DNA of 64,000 bases from positions 1 through 64,000 of the IMG/VR virus record IMGVR_UViG_3300009495_000010. One strand, 5' to 3'. Position numbers and translations under genes: made by a program. Source of the DNA: a virus. The stretch's first letter is position 1. The number at the start of each line of letters is the position of its first letter. The notes beneath the pieces are model-generated. The model made no database searches. It had not been told where the DNA came from and was given only the letters and a program-made list of their open reading frames with translations. This document shows, one piece after another, positions 9,301 through 16,511 of the stretch.

Positions 9301-9727
9301 CATGACTGTATTACCAACAATTAGGGAAGAAGAAGTATACACAAATACATTATCTAATGAACATAATGTTTCCGGTATTTGGAGAGCAGACGTTATAGGA
9401 ACAGTTAGCATAAATAATGACCAATTAAGAACTACCATGGCACATATACATATTATAAAAAGAGATGGTATGTGGCAAGCAAAACTAGCGGAGCACCTAG
9501 AGATTGGTGATGTTATGTTTAAAATGGATTATGGAGAATTTCTGATAGAATCTTTAGAAATAGATGAAGTTAATCAATATACTGTTTATAAATTAGATGT
9601 AGAACCTAATGATACATTCTTTGCAAATGGAATTTTAACACATAATAACAAAGAACAACTGTGTAGTCCAGAAGATTATTGCGATTTTCGTTCTATATGT
9701 TATTCTGAGCGTGATTGTGCTTGGTAA
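6377..9727 (+). CDS. Thr-rich repeat fibre with C-terminal Hint (intein/hedgehog-type) domain
   Basis: 1116 residues. From about residue 20 to 885 the chain is a low-complexity array of 10- and 14-residue units, roughly aromatic-x-T-S/T-x-x-T-T-T-T (e.g. FNTSQSTSKSTTTT, WNTTRATTTV); well over half of it is Thr/Ser. A linker (ITLVPADNSSGGGAGQ) leads to a Hint fold at 938-1090. Block A is CIVEGTLVHIAEG (Cys938), block B contains TMAH (TxxH), and the end is YKLDVEPNDTFFANGILTHN. The residue after Asn1090 is Asn, not Cys/Ser/Thr, so normal protein splicing is not expected; cleavage or transfer from the Cys938 thioester is. A 26-residue tail with four cysteines follows. It is probably a virion surface protein that self-processes. 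The Thr array alone would not identify it. Confidence 0.7.
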   Translation: MKNIGFSRIDFWSTGSAQNTSKGTLVAKNTTWATSKTTSENRNTSRTTNKVRNTSQSTVTTWITTWATSKSTTTTFNTSRSTNTVYATSRSTTTSWTTSWSTSRETSLETDRTTTTTWSTSKNTSQSTERATTTTWTTSWTTSQSTLYPVETTWNTSQSTSRSTTTSYTTYWTTSWNTSKSTTTSYITTYTTSWSTNRSTTTVYNTTWITSQTTTRSTNRSTTTTFNTNQSTSRSTTTTYNTTWITSQITSRSTEHSTTTRFSTSQSTSRSTTTTYNTTWITSQTTSKVTSKSTTTTFNTSQSTSKSTTTTFTTTWSTSKSTSRSTTKSTTTTFNTSQSTSKSTVTTWTTTWSTSKSTSKATSKNTTTTWVTSRGTEHSTTTTFTTTWSTSKSTTTTFDTAWTTSWNTTRSTNRSTTTTFNTSQSTSHTTTTAWTTTWVTSRGTNRATSRNTTTTFVTSRSTEHATTTTFNTTWSTSKSTTTTWTTTFGTTFNTSQSTTKSTTTTFNTTWSTSRATTTSWTTSWNTTVLTSKSTSKNTTTTFNTTWSTSKSTTTTFATSKSTTTTFNTNQSTSKSTTTRWNTTRSTTTTWNTTRATTTVYNTSWNTTKSTTTVYNTTRSTTTTWNTSQSTTTTFKTTWNTTRSTTTVYNTTRSTTTTWNTSQSTTTVFNTSWNTTRATTTTWNTTKSTTTTFSTSRGTEHSTTTTFATSKSTTTNWNTTRATTTVYNTSWNTTRSTTTTFNTTKSTTTTFGTTRGTSRNTTTTFATSRSTTTTFSTSRSTEHTTTTTFATSRSTTTTWSTSKSTTTAWTTYWITSRNTTTTFATSRSTTTTFATSRSTTTTYTTTFATSKSTNTRFATSRVTDRNTSKSTITKVSTGYSRSTTKTTTWITLVPADNSSGGGAGQITSWNTSVSYITSYNTALYVNTSRGTSRSTIEECIVEGTLVHIAEGIQRPVETLVHGQSILTMDGAFNTDDMTVLPTIREEEVYTNTLSNEHNVSGIWRADVIGTVSINNDQLRTTMAHIHIIKRDGMWQAKLAEHLEIGDVMFKMDYGEFLIESLEIDEVNQYTVYKLDVEPNDTFFANGILTHNNKEQLCSPEDYCDFRSICYSERDCAW
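6440..9060 (+). repeat. Thr-codon-rich repeat array (first)
   Basis: Degenerate 30- and 42-bp units built on ACA/ACG/ACT triplets, with frequent AACTAGTA (ACTAGT palindrome) at Thr-Ser codons. Codons are heavily scrambled while the peptide pattern is kept, so selection acts on the protein. The coding strand is strongly A/C-rich and poor in G. Confidence 0.85.
9188..9646 (+). other. Hint domain coding segment (Cys938-Asn1090)
   Basis: 153 residues, the size of a mini-intein or bacterial intein-like (BIL) domain with no homing endonuclease. Visible catalytic residues are the first Cys, the TxxH histidine and the terminal His-Asn. Because the +1 residue is Asn, the closest class is A-type BIL or hedgehog-like autoprocessing, not a splicing intein. 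Confidence 0.75.
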
Positions 9728-9802
9728 GTAGTACTAAGAGACTTTTTAAGAAATAAAATGATTAAAGAATTTAAATATATAAAAAAACAACAGAGATAGA
9801 GA

Positions 9803-12625
9803 ATGCCTACTACTTTTTTTAATACTACTTGGTTAACCGCCGGATCTAGGAGCACGTTGAAGACGACTAGTTATTCTCGAACAACTTCATTATACACGTC
9901 ATATAATAGGGCAACTTCTAGGAATACGGCAAAAACTACCTATTGGAATGTACTTACAGATAAATCTACTTCAACGGGGTGGTCAACTAAAGTTACTACG
10001 ACGTGGAACACAGATAAAAATACGACGACGACATATAATACAAGTAAGAGTACATCTAAGACGACTACGACGACGTGGAATACGTCTAGGGCGACTACGA
10101 CGACGTGGAATACGTCTAAGGCGACTACGACGTCGTGGAATACAAGTCAATCTACATCTAGGGCGACAACAACAACATTTAATACAACACGTGCAACCAC
10201 GACTACGTATAACACAACGCGTGCAACCACGACCGTATACAATACATCTTGGAATACAACTAGAGCTACGACGACGACGTTCAACACAACTAAATCAACG
10301 CTAACTTCGTGGACTACTTCGTGGAATACAACACGTGCAACCACAACAACATTTAATACAACACGTGCAACCACGACTACATTTAGTACAAGTCAGTCAA
10401 CGGAGCGTGCAACCACGACTACATGGAATACATCACGCGCAACTACAACGACGTGGAACACAACTAAAACAACAACGACTGTATATAATACATCTTGGAA
10501 TACAACACGTGCAACCACGACTACATGGGCAACTAGTAAATCAACAACGACTACATTTAGTACAAGTCAGTCAACGGAGCGTGCAACCACGACTACGTGG
10601 GCAACTAGTAAATCGACAACGACTACGTTTAATACGTCTAAATCTACTACAACAACATTTGCAACTCATAGGAATACAACGCGTGCAACCACGACTACAT
10701 GGGCAACTAGTAAATCGACAACGACTACGTTTAATACGTCTAAATCTACTACAACAACATTTATAACTAGTAGATCAACGGAACATTCAACTACTACTAC
10801 ATTTGCAACTAGTAAATCTACTACAACGACGTTTATAACTAGTAAATCTACTACAACTAATTGGACTACAACATGGTCAACTAGTAAATCTACTACAACG
10901 ACATGGAACACAACTAGAGCAACAACGACAACTTTTAATACAAGTCAGTCAACTAGCAAATCCACTGTAACTACATGGACAACTTCATGGAACACCGTAA
11001 GAGGAACTAGTAGAGGAACTAATAAATCTACAACTACAACTTTTAATACAAGCCAGTCAACGAGTAAATCGACTACGACAACATTTACGACAACCTGGTC
11101 AACATCAAGAAATACAACTAGATCAACTAGTAAATCGACTACGACAACATTTAATACAAGTCAGTCAACTTCTAGGTCAACTACTACGGTTTATAACACA
11201 TCATGGAACACAACTAAATCAACGCTAACTTCGTGGACTACTTCGTGGACTACCTCATGGAACACAACCAGAGGCACGAATAAAACCACAACAACAGTTT
11301 ACAATACAGCGTGGTCAACTAGCAAATCGACAACGACAACATTTAATACTACTTGGATAACATCGCGAAATACAAAGAGATCTACTTCTAGAACAACGAC
11401 TACTACTTTTAATACAAATCAGTCAACTTCTAGGTCAACTACTACGGTTTATAACACAACATGGAACACAACTAAAACAACGTTAACTTCGTGGACTACT
11501 TCGTGGGTGACAACGTTTAATACTAATCAGTCAACGACTAAATCTACAACAACTACATTTAATACAACGTGGTCAACTAGTAGAGCTACGACGACGAGTT
11601 ATACTACCTCATGGACAACGACGTTTAATACTAATCAGTCAACGACTAAATCTACAACAACTACATTTAATACAACGTGGTCAACTAGTAGAGCTACGAC
11701 GACGAGTTATACTACCTCATGGACAACTTCATGGAACACGACTAGAGGAACAGAGCATGTGACTACTACAGTTTTTAACACATCATGGAATACGACTAGA
11801 GCAACGACTACAGTTTACAATACATCATGGACAACTTCATGGAACACGACTAGAGGAACAGAACATTCAACAACGACTACGTTTACAACAACATGGTCAA
11901 CAAGTAAATCTACAGTAACTACGTTCAATACTTCATGGACTACTTCATGGAATACAACTAGGTCAACAGAGCATTCAACTACGACTACGTTTAATACGTC
12001 CCAGTCTACGAATCATGGAACGTCTCATTCGACAGTAACTATATGGAGTACATCCAGAGGAACTAATAGGGGAACAGAACATGCGACGACAACTGCATGG
12101 ACAACAACTTGGGAAACTAGTAGAATTACAAACTATACACGTACAACATCGTGGACTACACAATATCAAACTAGTAAGTCAACTATAACTACATTTAATA
12201 CAACTTGGTTGACAACGTTTAATACTAATCAGTCAACGACAACTTCATGGACTACATCATGGGTGACAACATTTAATACGTCTCAAACAACGTCTAAAAC
12301 GACTACGACTACATTTAATACAAGCCACTCGACTACGACCACATTTAATACGACTAGATCAACTACGACTACATTTAATACAAATGCAGCGACATCTAAA
12401 TCGACAACGACTATATGGTCAACTATCTATAGTGTTACTACTTCGTGGAATACCACATGGAACACAACAACAACGTGGAACACAACGAGATCTACAACAA
12501 GTGCTATTACTACAACGTGGAGTACAGATTACGAAGTACAAGAAACTTGGTATTCAACTAACGAACCACTAGATGTTTATAATACAAATAGACAATGGAG
12601 AGTAAACAGTTATAATGGTAACTAG
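9803..12625 (+). CDS. Thr-rich repeat fibre protein without Hint domain
   Basis: 940 residues made almost entirely of the same 10/14-residue Thr-rich units as the previous gene (TTTTFNTSQSTSKS, TTTVYNTSWNTTRA). The start MPTTFFNTTWLTAGS is not like that of its neighbour, and the C-terminus (EPLDVYNTNRQWRVNSYNGN) has no Hint domain. Aromatic residues recur about every 10 residues and Arg/Lys about once per unit, which suggests a repeating beta-solenoid or thin beta-fibre (inference). It is probably a paralogue of the preceding gene, both being long surface fibres. Regional context (fibres plus several glycosyltransferases) makes O-glycosylation of Thr possible but unproven. A terminator follows. 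Confidence 0.6.
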   Translation: MPTTFFNTTWLTAGSRSTLKTTSYSRTTSLYTSYNRATSRNTAKTTYWNVLTDKSTSTGWSTKVTTTWNTDKNTTTTYNTSKSTSKTTTTTWNTSRATTTTWNTSKATTTSWNTSQSTSRATTTTFNTTRATTTTYNTTRATTTVYNTSWNTTRATTTTFNTTKSTLTSWTTSWNTTRATTTTFNTTRATTTTFSTSQSTERATTTTWNTSRATTTTWNTTKTTTTVYNTSWNTTRATTTTWATSKSTTTTFSTSQSTERATTTTWATSKSTTTTFNTSKSTTTTFATHRNTTRATTTTWATSKSTTTTFNTSKSTTTTFITSRSTEHSTTTTFATSKSTTTTFITSKSTTTNWTTTWSTSKSTTTTWNTTRATTTTFNTSQSTSKSTVTTWTTSWNTVRGTSRGTNKSTTTTFNTSQSTSKSTTTTFTTTWSTSRNTTRSTSKSTTTTFNTSQSTSRSTTTVYNTSWNTTKSTLTSWTTSWTTSWNTTRGTNKTTTTVYNTAWSTSKSTTTTFNTTWITSRNTKRSTSRTTTTTFNTNQSTSRSTTTVYNTTWNTTKTTLTSWTTSWVTTFNTNQSTTKSTTTTFNTTWSTSRATTTSYTTSWTTTFNTNQSTTKSTTTTFNTTWSTSRATTTSYTTSWTTSWNTTRGTEHVTTTVFNTSWNTTRATTTVYNTSWTTSWNTTRGTEHSTTTTFTTTWSTSKSTVTTFNTSWTTSWNTTRSTEHSTTTTFNTSQSTNHGTSHSTVTIWSTSRGTNRGTEHATTTAWTTTWETSRITNYTRTTSWTTQYQTSKSTITTFNTTWLTTFNTNQSTTTSWTTSWVTTFNTSQTTSKTTTTTFNTSHSTTTTFNTTRSTTTTFNTNAATSKSTTTIWSTIYSVTTSWNTTWNTTTTWNTTRSTTSAITTTWSTDYEVQETWYSTNEPLDVYNTNRQWRVNSYNGN
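9880..12520 (+). repeat. Thr-codon-rich repeat array (second)
   Basis: Same unit types as in the first array. It includes near-exact direct repeats of about 100 bp, e.g. the blocks beginning near 11510 and 11624 that share acgtttaatactaatcagtc. Such copies could recombine within and between the two genes. Confidence 0.85.
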
Positions 12626-12643
12626 AAATAACTCAATTAATTT

Positions 12644-12673
12644 AAAAAGCATACTTAGGTATGCTTTTTTTTT
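12644..12673 (+). terminator. Rho-independent terminator closing the fibre region
   Basis: A perfect 11-bp stem (aaaaagcatac with gtatgcttttt), 4-base loop and continuing T run. It ends the long fibre transcription unit before the glycosyltransferase genes. Confidence 0.9.
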
Positions 12674-12748
12674 GCTCTAAAAATAAATGAGATAAATAAT
12701 TAAACAAACACATGTTATTGTGTATAACTATTAAATTACTTTTTATAT

Positions 12749-13660
12749 ATGGAAATGTTTAACAAAAAGGTGCTAAATGAAAGAATTGGGCCTCTAAAGA
12801 AAAATACAAAACTAGAACCACTCGAACAAGTGGAACGATATGTTTTAAGAAAATGTAGAGAACTTGGATTAGAACACAGTTATGATGTTATAGCAGAAGA
12901 AATGCCGTACTTTAAAACAATGGGATATACAGAATATGCTACTTGTTTTTTAATGCAACCACTAAATCTCAAAATGAGAAGAGAACAAATTGCTGATGCT
13001 TTAGTACATGATGTCGAACACGTCTATGATTGGGTATCTTACTTTAAAGAAAATATCGAAAAAGATCAAGCTAATAAATATCAAAATCGCAAGAAAGATT
13101 TCGACAGATATGAAGATAAAAGCACTTTGGTTATTTTACCAGGTTCAAATAAGCTTAAAGAAAATTGTTGTTTAAATAAATTAATTGAAGTTGCTGAGAA
13201 ACATAAAGGTGATGTTTATTTTAAACCACATCCTATTACTACACATGCAGTTATAGGTGAAATTAAAGATTTATTTGGTGAAGAATCTATTTTACCAAGA
13301 GACATAGATCTTTATTACTTTTTACAAAAAGCTAAAACAGTATATAGTACACACATTAGTGAAAGTGCATTATATTCTGTTGTTCTTGAAAAAGAAGTTT
13401 ATCCAATGGATGTGTGGAATAATATAAGCAGAGGATCTTTTTATACTATAAACTCTAGTCTTTATGATAATAAAGAAAGCGGTGCAGAATGGATTAATCA
13501 GGTTTTTTCTAGTTACAAATCTGGAATTATAAATCCAGCAATTGATGAAGATTGGAAGGGCAAAGTGGATGATTACATGAATTATATCTATGAAAAAAGA
13601 GAATATTATAAGGGTTGGTTTATAGACGCTCCACCTAAAGTTAAAAGAAATAAGAACTAA
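12749..13660 (+). CDS. Putative GT-B glycosyltransferase (capsule-transferase-like)
   Basis: 303 residues. A Rossmann-like core reads LVILPGSN (about 127-134), GDVYFKPHP (about 154-162) and THISESALYSVVLEKEVYP (about 200-218). This is the pattern of capsule-polysaccharide/Kdo-type and polysialyltransferase-like GT-B enzymes, where the His-Pro and Ser-Glu-x-Ala motifs line the nucleotide-sugar site. The first 110 residues are helical and unrecognised. It is flanked by terminators and followed by two more sugar-transfer genes, so it probably belongs to one virion or host-surface glycosylation set. Donor and acceptor are unknown. Confidence 0.6.
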   Translation: MEMFNKKVLNERIGPLKKNTKLEPLEQVERYVLRKCRELGLEHSYDVIAEEMPYFKTMGYTEYATCFLMQPLNLKMRREQIADALVHDVEHVYDWVSYFKENIEKDQANKYQNRKKDFDRYEDKSTLVILPGSNKLKENCCLNKLIEVAEKHKGDVYFKPHPITTHAVIGEIKDLFGEESILPRDIDLYYFLQKAKTVYSTHISESALYSVVLEKEVYPMDVWNNISRGSFYTINSSLYDNKESGAEWINQVFSSYKSGIINPAIDEDWKGKVDDYMNYIYEKREYYKGWFIDAPPKVKRNKN

Positions 13661-13670
13661 ATTATAAATT

Positions 13671-13697
13671 AAACCTACATTCGTGTGGGTTTTTTTT
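13671..13697 (+). terminator. Rho-independent terminator
   Basis: A 9-bp stem (aaacctaca with tgtgggttt, one G:U pair), 4-base loop and a run of T into the leader of the next gene. Confidence 0.8.
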
Positions 13698-13708
13698 GCT
13701 AGATTATA

Positions 13709-14728
13709 ATGAGAATATTATTTTATGCGGGTTATCAAAAAAACAAATTTGATAGCAATACCAGTATTGGATTAGCAGGAACTGAAATTGCTATAATTAA
13801 TATAGCTAAAGAGATAGTTAAATTTGGTTATAAGGTTGTGGTTTCTGGTGAAGTAAAAGATTCTGGTTTAATTGATGGTGTAGAATGGATATCAACACAT
13901 ACTGTTCATGAAAAATATTTTGATCAGTTTGATTATATTATATCTGCAAGTTATATCCATTTTCTAAAAGAGTTTGAAGGGTATTCAGCAAAGAAAGTAT
14001 TTTGGGCACATAATACACATCATCACCCATGGTGGAATCATAAAGTGTTAGGAGACGCAAACCTTTTAACACAACAAGTTGATCATACAATTTGTTTGAC
14101 TAACTGGCATAAGAATCATTGGGCACACACATATAATATACCTTTAAATAAAATCTCAGTGATTGGTAATGCCATTGATCCTTCGACATTTAATGGTACT
14201 CCTGAAAAAATAAAAGGTAAATTCATATATAGTTCTGCACCTGAACGTGGCTTATTAGAATTATTAAAAAACTGGCCAAAGATAAAAGATATAATGCCAC
14301 ATGCAACATTAGACATATATTCTCCAGGCTATTCTATAGCAAATCATACTGACTATTCATTTAATAAGTTTGAAGAAGTTACGTGTCATGGTACAGTAGA
14401 TCAAGAAACATTACACGCTGCAATGTTACGTGCAGAATATTGGTGCTATGTAACTGATTATGAAGAAACATATTGTATTACTGCGCTTGAAATGCAATAT
14501 GCCAAAGTATTACCTATTGTTACCAAGGTAGCAGCATTAAAAGAGACTGTAAATAGTGGAGTTATCTTAGAAAGAAATGAAACAAATTGGAATCAGGTTA
14601 TACAAATACTAGGTACACTAAGTAGTGGACTTAAAGATAAATCAATTAATGATGCTTATAAATGGTCTAAACAACAAACATGGAATGCCAGATCATATGA
14701 TTGGAAAAACATATTAGAATCTATATGA
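13709..14728 (+). CDS. GT4-like glycosyltransferase
   Basis: 339 residues with a GT-B layout. The N-terminal MRILFYAGYQ and GLAGTEIAIINIAKEIVKFG form the acceptor Rossmann fold. The C-terminal half has KFIYSSAPERGLLELLKNWP and an EX7E motif (Glu253...Glu261 in YEETYCITALE), which in GT1/GT4 retaining enzymes contacts the nucleotide-sugar. Length is near the family norm. The stop overlaps the start of the next gene by ATGA, so it is translationally coupled to the GT25/lysyl-hydroxylase-like enzyme. That placement suggests it may extend the sugar added there (inference). The exact sugar cannot be read from sequence. Confidence 0.8.
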   Translation: MRILFYAGYQKNKFDSNTSIGLAGTEIAIINIAKEIVKFGYKVVVSGEVKDSGLIDGVEWISTHTVHEKYFDQFDYIISASYIHFLKEFEGYSAKKVFWAHNTHHHPWWNHKVLGDANLLTQQVDHTICLTNWHKNHWAHTYNIPLNKISVIGNAIDPSTFNGTPEKIKGKFIYSSAPERGLLELLKNWPKIKDIMPHATLDIYSPGYSIANHTDYSFNKFEEVTCHGTVDQETLHAAMLRAEYWCYVTDYEETYCITALEMQYAKVLPIVTKVAALKETVNSGVILERNETNWNQVIQILGTLSSGLKDKSINDAYKWSKQQTWNARSYDWKNILESI

Positions 14729-16056
14729 AAATAGATAAAATTTATATTATAAGTTTGAATGCCGGAGATCCAAGTATTCAGAGAAACATTGCCACCAGGG
14801 TAGATCAACTTGGTATGCCATATTCTGTAGAATGGGAAATAGTTCAAGGTTTTGATGGAACTTCAGGTAATTTATTAGATGGACATAGTGTATATGATTT
14901 ATGGAATTTAGGATCTGATTCATGGAATGATTGGTGGAAAAGAGATGTTACTGGTGGAGAAGCAGGTTGTGCAATTAGCCACTTAAGTATATGGAACAAT
15001 ATAATAGAAAACAATGTCAATTGTGCATTAATATTAGAAGATGATTTTGTTTCAGTAGCTCCGCTTACAAATCCAGTTATTCCAAATACAGAATGGGATA
15101 TTGCATTTTTAGGTAGAAATGCTATATGTTCTAAGGATGAAAAAAGAATTGATGCAAGTAATAAATGGGTAACAGCTCTTAGTAGTTATAATACACACGC
15201 GTATGTAATTAAAAGAGACACTGCAAAAATACTAGTCAATGATTATAACTTTAAACAAAATCTAATTGCACCCGACGAATTCTTAACAGCAACATATACA
15301 GAGCATAGAAGACAAGATATTAATATACTGTTTCCACCAAAACTTAAAGCGATAGCTCCAGTTGATAATTGGATAGAACAAAATAGACCGCATGAACAAT
15401 CTATGACAGAACCATATGATGCGAATATTAATTTATTGAAAACACAACCATATTTCGAAATATTAGATGATAGTGATTGGGATTCATGGAAATCAAAATA
15501 TGTAAACGAAACGGTATCTAAGGGTGAATATGATTTAATGGTAGATGATATAGGAAATAATATTTATGAGTTTCCATTATTTACAGAAAAATTCTGTAAA
15601 GAAGCCGTAGGTTTGGCAGAAGTTATGGATAAATGGACAAAAGACAGACACGAATTTTATCCAACAAACGATGTCTTATTACCAGAAATAGGATTAGATC
15701 ATATTTATAATAGAGTTGTAAGAGAAATAGTTTCTCCTCTTTGTATACATTTATGGGAATTAGAAGGTGCAGGTTGGGACAATATGGATACTGAAAACTT
15801 TATGGTAAGATACACTACTGATAGACAATCTCATTTAAGTTTACATCACGACTTTAGTCATATTACAATGGTAGTAAAATTAAACGATGAGTTTGATGGA
15901 GGCGGTACATGGTTTCCAAAATATAAAATATTATCAAATCCAAAATTAGTGGGCACTGCAACCATTCACCCAGGAATGATTACACATAAACATGGTGCCA
16001 GACCAATACACAGTGGGAAAAGATACATTAATGTATCATTTATGAGAAAGAAATAA
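14725..16056 (+). CDS. Two-domain GT25 glycosyltransferase / procollagen lysyl-hydroxylase-like enzyme
   Basis: 443 residues from the ATG at 14725, which overlaps the previous stop (an upstream in-frame ATG at 14701 is less likely). Residues 1-215 are a GT25 domain: KIYIISLN, then GCAISHLSIWNNI and LILEDDF with the metal-site acidic run Glu105-Asp106-Asp107. GT25 includes LPS galactosyltransferases and the collagen hydroxylysine galactosyltransferase. The C-terminal 150 residues are a 2-oxoglutarate/Fe(II) oxygenase: LSLHHDFSHITMVVKLN, FDGGGTWF, IHPGMITHKHG and GKRYINVSF. The iron ligands would be His374, Asp376 and His423, and the 2-oxoglutarate-binding Arg433 sits 10 residues after His423, exactly as in animal PLOD. 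The likely role is to hydroxylate lysine in X-K-G and glycosylate it on the collagen-like fibre at 3628. Domain calls are firm; the substrate is inferred. Confidence 0.8.
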   Translation: MKIDKIYIISLNAGDPSIQRNIATRVDQLGMPYSVEWEIVQGFDGTSGNLLDGHSVYDLWNLGSDSWNDWWKRDVTGGEAGCAISHLSIWNNIIENNVNCALILEDDFVSVAPLTNPVIPNTEWDIAFLGRNAICSKDEKRIDASNKWVTALSSYNTHAYVIKRDTAKILVNDYNFKQNLIAPDEFLTATYTEHRRQDINILFPPKLKAIAPVDNWIEQNRPHEQSMTEPYDANINLLKTQPYFEILDDSDWDSWKSKYVNETVSKGEYDLMVDDIGNNIYEFPLFTEKFCKEAVGLAEVMDKWTKDRHEFYPTNDVLLPEIGLDHIYNRVVREIVSPLCIHLWELEGAGWDNMDTENFMVRYTTDRQSHLSLHHDFSHITMVVKLNDEFDGGGTWFPKYKILSNPKLVGTATIHPGMITHKHGARPIHSGKRYINVSFMRKK

Positions 16057-16071
16057 TTAATAAAAAACAAT

Positions 16072-16500
16072 ATGAAAAAAGAGATTACATTTAACGAGAT
16101 CGTTGGAGATGATGGGCATTTAGTATCACCCGTTTTAAAGAATGGTGCTAAGAATTATTTAATTGATATTGACGGTACAATTACAGATGATGTACCAAAC
16201 GAAGAGCCAGAAAGAATGTCAATAGTTTTACCATATGAAGGATCTGTAGAAACACTTAATAGATGGTATGACGAAGGACATGTTGTAACTTTCTTTACTT
16301 CAAGAACTGAAGACGTAAGAGAGATTACAGAAAATTGGCTAAATAAACATGGTTTTAAATATCATGGACTATTAATGGGAAAACCAAGAGGTGGTAATTA
16401 TCATTGGGTTGACAACCATATTGTTAAGGGTACAAGATATGAAGGTAAATGGGCAGACCTAGTTAGAGAAGAAAGAACGATAGAAGTATTTCCTTCGTAG
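16072..16500 (+). CDS. HAD-superfamily phosphatase
   Basis: 142 residues. HAD motif I is LIDIDGTITDD (nucleophile Asp32, Asp34) and motif II is VVTFFTSRTEDV. A weak C-terminal acidic site (WVDNHIVKG) lacks the usual paired Asp. The HAD core starts after a 28-residue extension and lacks a large cap domain. It sits between the sugar-modification enzymes and the ATP-grasp gene, so a sugar- or nucleotide-phosphate substrate is possible. Two other HAD genes are in this window (24410, 25860), but they are not close relatives. Confidence 0.7.
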   Translation: MKKEITFNEIVGDDGHLVSPVLKNGAKNYLIDIDGTITDDVPNEEPERMSIVLPYEGSVETLNRWYDEGHVVTFFTSRTEDVREITENWLNKHGFKYHGLLMGKPRGGNYHWVDNHIVKGTRYEGKWADLVREERTIEVFPS

Positions 16501-16511
16501 ATATATATTAG

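Noticed and set aside
9188-9727. Canonical splicing intein
   Set aside because: No Cys/Ser/Thr after the terminal Asn, no homing endonuclease, and only 26 residues downstream.
6541-12169. Many long ORFs in other frames and on the minus strand across the Thr-rich arrays
   Set aside because: They are low-complexity shadows (Val/Leu or Gln/Arg/Leu runs) caused by Thr-codon repeats; no start context, no folded composition.
525-12520. Diversity-generating retroelement targets in the repetitive fibres
   Set aside because: No reverse transcriptase and no template/variable repeat pair is visible in the window.
6377-12625. Ice-binding (antifreeze-like) interpretation of the TxT-rich arrays
   Set aside because: Insect-type antifreeze proteins have strict 12-residue or similar periods, usually with Cys; here the period is mixed 10/14 with frequent aromatic and basic residues on the same units.
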